Shown piece after piece: positions 13,501-25,824 of a stretch of 64,000 nt of DNA (position 1 is the first letter of the stretch; each line of letters opens with the position of its first letter). Source of the DNA: Plumapathes pennacea. Its lineage: Eukaryota > Cnidaria > Anthozoa > Antipatharia > Myriopathidae. Under the pieces are notes generated by a model that saw only the letters and a list, made by a program, of their open reading frames with translations, had not been told where the DNA came from and searched no databases. The stretch is from contig OZ038464.1 in the NCBI GenBank assembly GCA_964036295.1, positions 18,832,443-18,896,442 on the forward strand, read 5' to 3'. The position numbers and the translations under genes are program-made.

Positions 13501-14907
13501 TCCACAAAACCTTCCTGAGCCGCGGCATGGACAGCGGTCATTCCATCTATGGATACGTCGGAGTGGACTGCTCCAGAATGCTTTGCGAGCCACATTACGC
13601 AATCTAAATGACCCTCTTGAGCTGGAAAAGTGACGAATGATCAGAATTTTAGAATATTTGTTAATGAATTGTTTATACAAGTTTGATGTAAGTTTGGTTA
13701 CCTGCAAAGTAAAGTGGACTGGCCCCGTTTTTGTCCTGTGGTCGAAAATAAGCAGAAAGAGGAGTCACATACAGAAGGTTGAAGAGGAGAGAAAGAGGAG
13801 GAGGACAAGGAAGAAGAAGAAGAGGAACAGGAGAAGGGGAGAAAGAATCACAAAAAACATAATGATGATGATGACGATAACTGGGGGAGAGGAACAAGAA
13901 GGATAAGAAAGGAGTAGAATCTGCACTGATTTAGAGTAAGTGCATACCTTGATCTTGAGATATTTTGCTGACTGCTTGTGAATCCACTTCAGACAGTCTA
14001 AGTGACCACCGGCGGCGGCATAATGAGCCACAACCGACTCTTCCGCTGACCTGAGAGGAAATCAATCAGTGGGCAATTTACTCAGCACATTTGATTATTG
14101 AACAATTTCACCTCATTTAAGTCTGACTTCGTGCTCGACTGAATCAGCCTCTATGGACCCGTTCGCACTTGTGAATTTTAACAAAAAATAATGTCGACAC
14201 TTAAGTTGCAACTTTTCAGGTGTGAACTGCACTTTGTCACCGACTGCAGAATTTTGCAAGTCGCTACTAAACTTAAGGAAACCGTCGTCTCCTCTTGGAT
14301 GCTTAGTTACTATTAATTATCCAGTCTAGTGCGAACGGCTCTTATGTTGAGGAGAAGGTTGTCATTTGTGGTTACCCCTCCAACTCTCACAATACAAGTT
14401 TCAGTCTCTGAAATTCTGAAGAGGTGAACATAGGCCACATAAGGAGACTTTGTGCCCGAATCGGTTGGTTCATCCCGCTCATCCTTTATCGATCACTTGG
14501 TCCACTTGCCATATGTAATTTCAGTCGTGTAGCCTCGGGGTTTTCTCGTCCAGAGCTAATATTGTCCGAATCTCTGGAGCATTTTCGTGGTCTTTCATCG
14601 ACGAGCGAATATTTTAAAACTGTGACGCATTTGGAATTAACTACGGACACGGAGAGCTTGATTTCCTTTCTTGATGTTCTCTGTAATAATAATCTAGTAT
14701 TAAAAAAAATTGTGCGCTTTTTGCTTACCTTGTGGTGAGCTTGCCGCCTTTTTTCACCAGCCATTTGAGGCAGGACAAATATCCACAGAACGCCACGTGA
14801 TGCAGACATGAAACTCCTTTCTCGTCCAGCTGATTCGGATCAAACAATTTCGACGACTGTAAATCTTTCAGCCAACGCAAGTATCTCACCTCTTTGAAAG
14901 CTGCCAT
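10564..14907 (-). CDS. Espin-like ankyrin-repeat protein
   Basis: Eight minus-strand exons join in phase: 14907-14729, 14050-13948, 13735-13702, 13621-13421, 13264-13117, 12809-12713, 12149-11640 and 11100-10564 (602 residues). Residues 1-254 are ankyrin repeats: GVSCLHHVAFCGYLSCLKWL, VAHYAAAGGHLDCLKW, DKNGASPLYFAAQEGHLDC, DGMTAVHAAAQEGFVDC, SGNTPMHFAAAAGHRSC, GSSPLHIAAEHGHTEVVKLL and AGRSAAEVASDRG. The phrases NGASPLYFAAQEGHL and DGMTAVHAAAQ follow the ankyrin array of espins, which bundle actin in microvilli and stereocilia. The tail (255-602) is basic and Ser-rich, and I do not recognise espin's actin-binding end in it, so the family name is tentative. The gene converges on the ARM-TIR-SAM gene. 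The last acceptor (11102-11101) is weak and touches a MITE; the last exon also has a second long open frame, so its frame is the least certain part. Confidence 0.8.
11104..11287. mobile_element. Tc1/mariner-pogo-type MITE (TA target duplication)
   Basis: CAGTATAACCCCGCATCTC at the left end faces GAGATAGTGGGTTATACTG at the right. TA flanks both ends (11102-11103 and 11288-11289), as expected for Tc1/mariner/pogo insertion. The 184-bp element has no coding capacity. It abuts the last exon of the espin-like gene. Confidence 0.85.
12495..12645. mobile_element. Short MITE with GGCCTCGTTTCGAAAC-type ends
   Basis: GCCTCTGTTTCGAAACGAGG near 12508 and GGCCTCGTCTTGAAACTGAG near 12610 form inverted ends, with inner arms AAAATAAGTTT against AAACTTATTTT. 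It lies in the intron between exons 6 and 7 of the espin-like gene. Confidence 0.6.
14158..14338. mobile_element. MITE with CCGTTCGCACT ends, next to the duplication breakpoint
   Basis: CCGTTCGCACTTGTGA on the left and CTAGTGCGAACGG on the right are inverted. The element lies in espin intron 1 about 20 bases before the start of the segmental duplication. Related sequence occurs at 3050-3250, 16000-16160 and 17130-17620. Confidence 0.6.
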
Positions 14908-16170
14908 GATAACTCAGCCCGTTTTTGCCATCGAATCAAGCCATAGGATTAACCACTGCAGCGTTTCCATAAATCCACGATTTTCAGAGAAGCGAGAGAG
15001 ATTGTTCACCTCGTTTGGAGTAGGCGTTTGTTATTCAAATTTCCGCAGAGAAAATCGATATGGGTCCTCGATTGTTATCAATCGTTTGCATATTTCTTGC
15101 ATTGCAAGCTCCGCGTGCTACTGATGCGGTTGGTTTGTGAAATGAATTACAGTCCGAATTCACCTGTCTGTTTTGATTGAAGGCAACCAAATTTATTCGA
15201 GAAAAGCACGCTTTGACTATTATACGTCTTGATCCAGGCTTGGCAATTGTCTGATCTATTATACGAAACATGAATTATTCACAGCAGGCAAGAACACTTA
15301 AAGGGGCGAAATTTGAAGACTTCCGAAGAAAAAGACGCGGTCAGTGGTTTATATTAATATTTAATTAAGTACAGGAAACTCATGTTTGTATTAAAGTATA
15401 GTACTTCAAGTACGGTGTCACCTCGAAAATCCGAATGAAACGTTGGTCGGTCATGTAGACCTGGTTTGCTGGGGTCGATATTCTCGAATTGTATCTTACG
15501 GAAGTGAACAGCATCTCATGATGATATTTTCAAAATCATCCTTATATATTTATTTCACTGCTAATCGATGATCATTATTTTATTTAAGGACTAATGAGGA
15601 TATCAGCTGAATAACAAAGCAGTTTAGCATTTGTAATATCGCGAGAAAATATCTGGTCGGATTATCCTAGCCAGTGCGCCACAGTTCCTGTGTTTCTCTT
15701 GAAAAATCGAAAACATACATTTTTCGAGTTCAATTTATCTTTAATTTGCCATTTTCCATTGCTTGTCTCACAACGTCCGTAAATGCATATTCAATGTGAA
15801 AATGTTGTCGCTATTGATTGGAGTATAAGTTCATTTTTGACGTAAAAGGAACAAATGAGCCCACAAGAATAGGCATGTCAAAATAAATCACACAAGAAAG
15901 AACCTGTCAAAATAAATCCAACTGACAAATCTCCCAGCTGTGGGCCAAGTGCATGCGAGTAAATTTCAACAGTACACAAACATGGTGAAGCTTTCGCATT
16001 TTTTTTTTTTTTTTTGCCATTAGTAAGGCCGCGTGTGCAATTTAACGAAAATAATGTCTGACACAACTTTTCAATTGCAAACGGCACTTTAACGCCGACG
16101 ATTATGTTGTAAGTCTCTTTCAAACTTCGAAGAAGCCGTCGTCTTGTTCTGGGTGCTTAGTCATTATTTT

Positions 16171-16302
16171 CCAACTCCCTTAGCAACGTGCGAGTATCGC
16201 ATACTAACGTGTAAACAACCCCTTAGAAACGTGCAAAATACACAGCTGTTTTGCACGTTGCTAAGGAAAAATCACTGTATTTGCATGTACTAAGGGAGTT
16301 GG
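16171..16302. mobile_element. Foldback MITE (CCAACTCCCTTAG ends), unit A copy
   Basis: CCAACTCCCTTAG at 16171 faces CTAAGGGAGTTGG at 16302. Inner arms CCTTAGAAACGTGCAAAA and TTTTGCACGTTGCTAAGG also pair. The same element is at 30156-30287 in unit B, so it predates the duplication. Confidence 0.75.
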
Positions 16303-16850
16303 ATACGAGTCAATACAAACGATGATGAATAACTAATAAAATACATATTTATTACTATTGTTATTAATTGTTGATTATTAATAAATATCTGGTCCAGTGC
16401 GATTCCGCACGTTCGTTTTACTATAGCTCTGAAACATGGCTGTACTATCACCAATCTTAACATGCTCTTTCTCGCAACTGACTTAGTTTGTTTGCATTCA
16501 TCTTGTTTTCATGTTCATGACAATATTTGAGAGTATTTTTCTTCTGACAGAGATAGTTATATGGGCCTCGTGAGGTAAGCAGCACGAAAAGGAAATAGAC
16601 ATGACATGTAAGTATATGTTAATTTCGTGATCAATAAAATCTGTACACAGCAGTCAACCAAATTAATTCTGTACTAGTGACTGTCGCCACTGGTCAACGA
16701 GTTTTCACAGCGACAACCTGCGCACTTGTCAACTAATTTAGATGTGTCCTATAATTTGCTCTCTGGGAATAAAATCAGGTAAAGTCAATCTCGTAGTGAT
16801 TTACGCCCCAATAACCGTGAGTGCTACCGTCGTTTCTAGTCCCCGCGTGA

Positions 16851-16858
16851 TGACGTCA
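16851..16858. promoter_or_regulatory. CRE palindrome TGACGTCA upstream of ABCG gene A
   Basis: A perfect TGACGTCA lies 150 bases before the gene A start codon, in GTGATGACGTCAGTTTTCAT. It is kept at 30841-30848 before gene B, but the matching stretch before gene C reads GTAGTCAGTTACG. It could bind CREB/ATF-type factors; function is inferred from the motif alone. Confidence 0.45.
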
Positions 16859-17007
16859 GTTTTCATTACTTTTCGGCTGACTGCATTACCGCACTAAATG
16901 TTGGTGTACACGCCACGAAACTTTCGCGGTCCCAATTTTTTTCGTTTAGTAGATTTTGTTTCTTGGTCACCAGGTATAGCAGCTTGAACCAGACTTCTAA
17001 ACCGGCT

Positions 17008-18130
17008 ATGAGTTGGCGAACGGAAGACCTGCCTCTCTTGTGCGGGACAGTTGTTGCGTTCGTGCTCGTGTTCACAACTCAAACTGAGGCGGCTTGTGGA
17101 GGTAAGATAAATTTAACATGAACCGTTTATATCAGAACCCGGTCGCACTAGATTACCCTCCCGCGTTCCAAGCTGCGTTCAGCGCCAGCTCCTTTGCAAA
17201 ACTCACTGCTAAGAAACGTATAATTAATAACGGAAAAGTTGAGCTAAGAGAACTAGATTTGAACTGCGTCGGCGTAGATAAAAACGTATAAAATAAATCG
17301 GCTAAGGGTTATGAAACCTAGACGCCGTAAAAGAACATAGCGCTTTGTCGGAGCAAATAGGAAATTTAATGGTTAGGAGAGAGTTTATAAGGATGAGGTG
17401 CACTTCTGACCTCAGAGGAAAGAGTTCGGTTGTTAAAGATCGTGGAGCAAATGTTAATAATGACCAATTAGCATCCAGGCCAAAACGACGGCTTCTTCGG
17501 CGTTTGGTAGCAACTTGCCGACAAATATATCGGCAAAGAAGGCGCCGTTTGCACTTAAAAAGTCGTTCATGTTGTCATAGTTATTTTCGTTAAAAGTCAC
17601 AAGTGCGATCAAGGTCTAATAAGGCCCCGTCTCGCTTGAGAACGGAAACACTTTGTCCGTCCATTTGAAAACGGCCTCACAATTTTGGGAATGTGTTAAT
17701 TAACGCTTCAGTTTTAAATTGCAGTTAGTTCCTTGCAATTAATTTTGTAGTATAGCGTTGTTTGTTGGAGCCAAATTATAACAACAGCACAAGTTTCACT
17801 CGTAGAGATCTCTGCAAATAATGTTCGATGGTTTAGGCTACCTGGTTTGAAGTTGGTGCATTTTGAAGTAGCGTTATAGATTAGTCCACCATAAACACAC
17901 AAAAAAGTTACGCCTGAAATAACGGAAATAATGGAATCTCAATCCTCTTGTAAAGAAAAGGTATTGTTAAGCAAAACATTTCATTGTTCGTGCAGGATTC
18001 AGGCGTTATGACGTCGGCCTGCGTCATCCATACAGATGACGTGTTTCCTGTTGCTTGTACGTGCTGCAAATAGAAGAGGAAAGGGTGATTCTTTTTACTG
18101 TGGGGGAATCTTTGTGTAAGCGAACCCGGT

Positions 18131-18164
<34 letters not shown>

Positions 18165-21100
18165 GGGTAGTCCCAAGTTCTAATATGGTTCTGGGAGGGA
18201 GTATGTTTTTGACAGGGATGTGCTGGATACTTTCTGGACTTTCTGCTAAATCAAAACGGTTAGCAGTTCTTAGCAAACACAATACCATTTATCAATACCT
18301 TTCATCTTAACTCGAGAGGATAACATTTTAATCACAGTGGTAGGACTTTGCTTCAGAACAAGGATATCCTATAGGTAATTGAATATATATCTAACAGTGT
18401 GAACGGTAATTCCATAAATCAGTTTGCAATCAATTCAGTTCCATACTAAGTACTAAATATTACTAGTCTGCCCAAACATATTGACGAGATCCGATCATCA
18501 AAATTATTCTACTCGCTTTCAATGAAACTAAGCCCGACACTTCTATTCCAGATGGGTACAATTTACACAGAAAAAAAAAACAAAACAAAACAAAAACAAA
18601 AAACAAAAAACAAAAAAAAAAAAAAAAAACTAAACAAAAACAAAACAAAAAACAAAACAAGAAACAAAAAAACAACAACAACAACAACAACAACAAAAAA
18701 ACAAAGAAACACACAAAAAAGAACAGGATCAGACGGAGTGGCGGCATGTGTGTTTTACGTCTTGATCTGAAAGCCGTTTTCGTGTGAATTCTTCACGGTC
18801 TTTGAAACTCCATCCCCTCCCCTCCCCAACCGAAAGTTTGAACAACAATAAAGAGCCGGTTATTAAACTTTTCACTTCCCAACAGATACGTTCACTGAAG
18901 TCCTGTCCAGTTGTTGTCCTTCGAAATACACGTCACTTTGTTGTGCTGGCTTGACCAGTACTTGTAACGCCACAGAGAAGACTACAGGAATGTTGATAGA
19001 ACCGAGTCTGTTGAGTCAGAATGCAATGTACAAACCGTACTGCTTGCAGCCATGGAATTCCTCGGCATGCGAGGCGGGATTTTATTTTGATCCTGTATCA
19101 AAGTCAGGAAAGCCATGCCCCAACGGTATTTTTTTAGCTTGTTCTTGTTCTTCACCTATTTTTTTTTTTTTTTTAACTTTTTCTTTTTCTATATCTCCTG
19201 CCTTCCCTTTTTTTCCCCTTGTTCTTACTCTCATTCTTGCTTTTTGTTATCCTTTTATTCTCTCCCTTTTACCCTCCTCCTCTCTTCGTCTCTTTCCTGC
19301 CCCACTTCTTAAATTTGTTCGAGTTCTTTAGGCGTCTTTGTGTTTGTGTTTGATGTTGTTTTCCGTTAATTTTTTTTTATGGACCCTCCAAACGTATGAA
19401 ATTGAATTAGTTTGAGTAACAATGGTATCCTGTAGACTGCAGAAAATCACCACTTACCAGCTCCTCGTGTTGGTTCCAAATTCCCACTTATTGCCTTACT
19501 TTATTTGATTTAATTTTGTTGTTACAGGTTACTACTGCAGTGTCAATACTCTTTGCTTAATTCCCTGCCCTGTTGGGGCGTACTGTGTCCAAGAAACATT
19601 AGTGAACATCACGGTAAGTCTGTTGAAATTTACATCTTGTCTCGTCGCATCCTTGAACCCAGTCCGCGTGAACGGAGAACCTCGTAACGATGTTTGTGTC
19701 TGTGGTTTTGCAGGACTCATCCCCAGACCTTTGTAAATCCGCGGGAGTCTGCTGCTCCTCAAACTCCACTCCTGTGTATGACGCCGTGAATGGATATCAG
19801 TGTCCTGGGGCGGCGATACTGGTCACGTGTCCCAAGGGAAGTTATTGTCCTGACGTCACAAGCCGCATCACGTGTCCCGAGGGACATCAATGTCGAGAAG
19901 GAAGCACAAAAGCGGAGCCTTGTCCGGTGAGTTGAAAGCTTCTGTATACTGAGAGGTTTACTCCAGTTTGCTTGTAGACATTCTAGAAATTGTTAAATTA
20001 TTTTTCCCTATCTTTATCTCTGTTTTTTTTTTTTTTTTTTTTTTTTTTCTTGGGCTATTCTATCCTTGTCTCAGTCAAATGTACCCCAAGCATTTACATG
20101 GATTTTTTCTTGGAAAAACAGTAGTAGTATCGATAGAAACCTCTAGTTTAAACAGACAGATATCTCTTTGTCTCTCTCCTCCTCACATCGTTTCCTCTCT
20201 TTTCGTCATGAAGGCTTTGGTTATTTGCCCCGAAGGGGCGGAGTCACCGATTTACGGCGTCGGCGCCCTTCTGTTAATCCTCACTCTGGTGCTATTGTTC
20301 CTACTGCTACTTTACCTCTTCAACCACCTGGAAGACTTCAGGTATTTCGTGCGACGATTAAGAGAAAAACGACAACTAGGTACAAAGGGACACGTCAACA
20401 CTGCATTTTCCGTGGCGGATGGCATCAGGTTTGCACTGGACCGAGCATTTGTCGTGGAAGAGCCTCACGAGTTGATTGAAGCCAAGAAGTTCACGATTGA
20501 TATCGAGTTTAGGGATCTCAGCCTGACACTCAAACGGGTTTGTTCGCCAATATTCAAAAGTGATCAACTTTAATTTTGTCTTTTGATTCCTCGTTGAGAT
20601 ATATATGGCACAATTTTGAGAACGTGTCATTTGATAGTTTGCTGATCATACAGAAAGTTGATTCGACTATTTATTTTCATTTACATCACTCGTACATTTT
20701 CTTACTGAACAGTTGGGATTGTTTGTATCGTTACCTTAGGATAGTAAAGCAGACACACTGACGTTGGTATTTTATCTATCAGGGAGGGTTAAAAGTTCTG
20801 AAAGATGTGAGTGGAAAAATGATGTCGGGAGAGGTTACAGCGATACTGGGTCCATCCGGAAGTGGAAAAACAACTCTACTGAACACACTCAGCGGAAAAG
20901 CCTACTACGGGGTAAGAACCTTCAAGTCACGCAACTACTAAATAACGTCACACTTTCACCCAGTCACATTATGCAAACACCGAGTCATGTCACACAATCA
21001 CCGTGTTCCTCTGGAACTTTGTTTTCTATTTTTTATTTCAGACTCGTGAGGGTCACGTGGTGATTAACGGCTCCGAGGTGTCCAATCTAGACACATTCAA

Positions 21101-21550
21101 GACGGTCACTGCATTTGTACCACAGGTAAGATCATTGTTGAAAGTGATAACCATTCTTACAGGAAATGCATGAACGCTCTGTGGTAGTTATAGCAGAATT
21201 TCTGTAGGTGAAAATATCTGTCGCCATACTACGTTTATGTGGATAGATGTTGAAAGGTGATCAAACCTTGATGGACTGGAAGATGTGTAGTAGTAGTGGT
21301 CGTGTAGAATTAATAGCAATAGTAGAAGTCAGAGGAAGTAGTAGTAGTGGTAGTCAAGTGGTAGCCGTGGTAGTTGTAGTAACAGTAGTCTAGTAGAGGG
21401 CCTAGATGGGGGGGTATTGCATAACACATAACAGTAAAAAATTCAGGCCCATAACACTTAACAGTAAACCCCATCTAGGCCCTCTTAGTAGTAGTAGCAG
21501 TAATAATAATATAATAATAATAGTTGCAGCAGTAGTAGTAGTGGTAGTAA

Positions 21551-21638
<88 letters not shown>

Positions 21639-24600
21639 GTGATTTCAATAAACCCGTGAAACAGTTTTTATTAGTGAGGGTGTACTAGTATCTAGTAGAG
21701 AGTATTTGTCTATATCTTTGATTCGAAACAAAATGTCGCGATATTGGGAAATTGAATATCCGAAGTGGCTGCGATCCGACAGCTAGTAAGTGTTATGTCC
21801 GCGTCGATACAAGTAGTGAAGGCAGATCTACGGAACGTCACTAAAAACATGCGAGTCGACGTCAACTCAAGGCAATTTCTTGTCCTTTCACCGCGCACTG
21901 CCACCAGTGTATGCACGCCAGGCTTATTAGTGTTCCTCTCGCACAGCTCAACACGCCAATAGTGCCCACATTTTTTCCTAACATTAGATGAGCAAAAGTC
22001 TAGTTTACTGTGAGTTTTGTGTAGAGGTTTTTGAGAAGAATTTTCGGTGGCAAATAAACATAGTCCATTGCCGTATAGTTTGACATCTACTTGGAGTGTG
22101 TACGTGTCTCTAATAGTCTCTAATAGTCTAGTATCTATTTCACGGGTTTACTGAAATCACTCTAGTGGTAGTAGTAGTAGTAGTAATAGTAGTGGTAGTA
22201 GTAGTAGTAGTAGTGGTAGTAGTAGAGTGATTTCAATAAACCCGTGAAACAGGTTTTATTAGTGAGGGTGTACTAGTATCTAGTACAGAGTATTTGTCTA
22301 TATCTTTGATTCGAAACAAAATGTTGCGATATTGGGAAATTGAATATCCGAAGTGGCCGCGATCCGACCGCTAGCAAGTGTTAATCTCCGCGTCGATACA
22401 AATATATTGAAGGCATATCTACGGAACGTCACTAAAAACACGCGAGTCGACGTCAACTCAAGGCAATTTCTTGTCCTTTCACCGACCAAATGCCAGTAGT
22501 GCATGCAGGCTCATTAGTTTTTGCTCATTAGTTTTTACAAATTATGACAATTCTAGGCTCCTCTCGCACAGCTCAACACGCCAATCAAGTGCCCACATTG
22601 TTTCTTTTAGATGGGCAAGAGTCTAGTTTACTGTGAGTTTTGTGTAGGGGCTTTTGAGAAGAATTTCCGGTGGCAAATAAACATAGTCCATTGCCGTATA
22701 GTCTGACATCTACTTGGAGTGTGTACGTGCCTCTAATAGTCTCTAATAGTGTAGTATCTGTTTCACGGGTTTATTGAAATCACTCTAGTAGTAGTAGTAG
22801 TAATAGTAGTAGTAGTAGTAGCAGCAGTAGCAGCAGCAATAGCGGTTATAGTCGAAATTTATTATTAGTATTATGTGGTGTTGATGCAGCGACCGTATCA
22901 GCGGTTCTCAGTTTTGTTAACGTATTTTGGTGTTTTCTTCCTTATTTTTTTCATTCATGATGACTTGGCTTTCAGGAGGACATCATGCATCGTAAACTGA
23001 CTGTCCGGGAGACACTTCGTTATCAGGCAGAGCTGAGGCTGCCAGGTTCCATCTCAAGAGAGGAGAAGGAAGAAAAAACCGAACGGGTACGAAGTATATG
23101 TGTCAAACACATTATGAACCCTACATGCATACAATGATTTCTGCATTCTGATTGGCTGAGCGCACGTCAATTTATCCCAAACAGTACAAAAATGTGTAAT
23201 TAACAGTGCAGAAATGTGAAATTAAGAGTGCAGAAATTTGCAATTGAAAATTGCCGACAGCTGGCGCGCGTATTTGCGGCAAAGCCAAACAAAACAGAAA
23301 GTGTATTTTCATTCCGGGGCACAAACAATAGTGGCCCTGGTAACGGGGTGACCGTAAGGCGGGGTTCTACTAGACTGACTTTATTGTTCTATGTAGGTGA
23401 TCAACCTGATGAAGCTGAGGCGAGTGGCAGACACAATAATCGGAGATGAGGTGTGTTAGGTCGGCACAACTTCATATTTCACCAGATTATATAGGCCATT
23501 ATAGTGTATAATTTCTTATTCCAGTAGATTTGCTCTCGAACGTCATTTCAGGTTGTAGATACAGTAATCCTTTATTGCTTCGATAGCAGCTGCATAAAAT
23601 ATCAAGATCTGCTTGAGAATGTTCACAGAATGTGTTTTGGTTTTGATAGCAGCATGTCGTGTAATGATTGGTTCATTCGTTTCATTTTAAGCTGACACTT
23701 GGTTTGGCTTTTCGTTTCTCAGGAGAGTAGAGGTATTTCTGGAGGGCAGCGGAAACGAGTAAATATTGGCATGGAGCTGGTGTGCGAGCCAACACTATTG
23801 TTTTTGGACGAACCTACCAGGTTGGTGGTATCACCTGACATACATCACATCACATCGCGTCACAACTTATGAAGTCACATACCAGATCAGAATACGTCAC
23901 ATTTCATCACGATGTATCACATCACATCAGATCATGACCTGTCACGTTACGTCACACGCGTCACGTCACATTACGCGAACGTCATGTCCGTCACGTTTGT
24001 TCATGTCGTGTTATAGCATAACACACAACATGCCCATCATATAAAATAAGATGACTCAAAAACTTCATTATATTAGATAACGTCACACATCAAGTTGCAT
24101 CACGTTAAGTCACTTTCAAGTCGCACCACAAGTCCTGTCACGTTACGTCGCATCACGTCACGCACGTCACGTGAGGCAACGTCGCGCATGGCACGTTAGA
24201 TCATGTCGTCATGTCGTGTTGTAGCATAACACACACACAACACGCGCATGCATCATTCATTTTAACCGACTCCTTGATTTTAATCACGTGATACACGTTG
24301 CAGTGGCCTGGATAGCAGCTCAAGTTTGATGGTCGTAGATTCGCTCAAGACTGTCGCTGAACATGGCCGACTCACGGTTGTGTGCATCATTCATCAACCG
24401 AGATATGAAATATTCAGTAAGTGAAAGAAACGACCCGTTCCTGCGTCTGACTTGACCGGACAAATTGACCATGATAGCTTGCATACGAGAACACCTTAAT
24501 GTGGGGATTTGGGAACGAGTTCGTCGCTGGCTAATATATCGCGGGCGCATCAGTCTCGGGCGATATCATGTGGCTGGGAAAAAAATGTGAATATATTTTT

Positions 24601-25790
24601 AGATAGGGAAAGTTGTGATATTATTGGAATACATATATTTTTGTGAAGCCAATTGTGAACATTTTTTACTCACTCGCCCCAGGTCAGTTCCACAAAGTGC
24701 TGTTTCTCGGCATAGGAGGACAGACAGTATTCCAGGGCACTGTTGACGAGGCCGAGAGCTACTTCAGTGGCCTGGGGCTAGTTAAACCGCCCAATGTGAA
24801 CCCTGCTGACTTTTACATGGACTTAATTGATGGAACAATGAAAAATACCGACTTGAAATCAACCGACCTGTTTAAAAAATGGAACCAATATCGTATAGCA
24901 AAATCACACACTGAGTTCGTCAAGGTTCTCGATATTGATGACGGAGATGATATAGTCACCGAAAGAGAAGGTTGGTATATGGAAAAGTAACACTAATTGT
25001 TATAGGTACAAAAAACCCTCTAATTGTTCATCAGCGTTTTCCTTTCTTCCTTTCTCGTTTTGTTTCTTCCTCCGCCTTCTTCTACTCCTGATGCTTCGTG
25101 GTCCTTTTCTTCTTCATTATCATCATCATTATCTTCTTATTTTTCATTATCGTCATCATCATCGTCCTCTTCCTTTTCTTTTTCATTATCATCATCTCCT
25201 TATTCATTGTTTAGTCTTTCCTGTATCCTGTATCCTGTATCCTACTATTATTCATCTTTCTTCATCTTTATTTATTGTTCAACTCGTTTAACTCTCTTCT
25301 CGCCCTCCTTTTCAGAGTTCAAGCCCAGGAAGAGGCCTCATGTTTTTAAACAGTTTTGGGCATTTCTTAGACGTGAAGTTCGTCTGCAGTTCCGCATCAT
25401 ACGAACCTTGTTCTTGGACCAGTTTTTGGTGATGCTCGCTGGTGGCATTTTGGGCGCCGTCAGGCGAAACGTAAGGAAACAGATTATTTCAACACTTTAG
25501 TTGTAACATTTGCAGTTAAAAACAGCCTTATCCAAGTTGCCCTTTGAAATCCAGAGAACCCAGAATCTGAAATCTGATTTAGGACAATAAGGAAGACAGA
25601 CAGACATACGGAACTGATCCTTTGCTCCTTGAACTCTCAACAGGCGACGCTCCGTGAGTTTTATCCAATAGGAACTCTGACGTCACTCTGTCTTGCCATT
25701 ATTGCCATGTTGTCCGCCTCAAGATGTTTTGGCTTGTATCGACCGGTGTTTTGGAGGTGTGCATCAATACTACTGTTACAACCAACAGCG

Positions 25791-25824
<34 letters not shown>

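Larger units (their letters stand above)
14908..17007. other. Intergenic region between the espin-like gene and ABCG gene A
   Basis: The two genes are divergent. The first 200 bases (to about 15125) should hold the espin-like promoter. I see no coding exon. The region contains a MITE (16171-16302), a relic resembling ABCG 3'-flanking DNA (about 16420-16650, including CAATAAAATCTGTACAC) and a CRE palindrome near gene A. Confidence 0.7.
21488..22830. repeat. GTA/TAG trinucleotide array carrying two MITEs
   Basis: Long GTA repeats (densest at 21535-21634) are interrupted by two related elements at 21637-22162 and 22225-22785, separated by more GTA repeats. The matching B intron (about 38150-38360) has the array without the elements. 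Confidence 0.9.

Noticed and set aside
24320..24550. Minus-strand open frame opposite ABCG exon 11, repeated in B and C
   Set aside because: It is a shadow of the conserved Walker B to H-loop exon and has no splice or start context.
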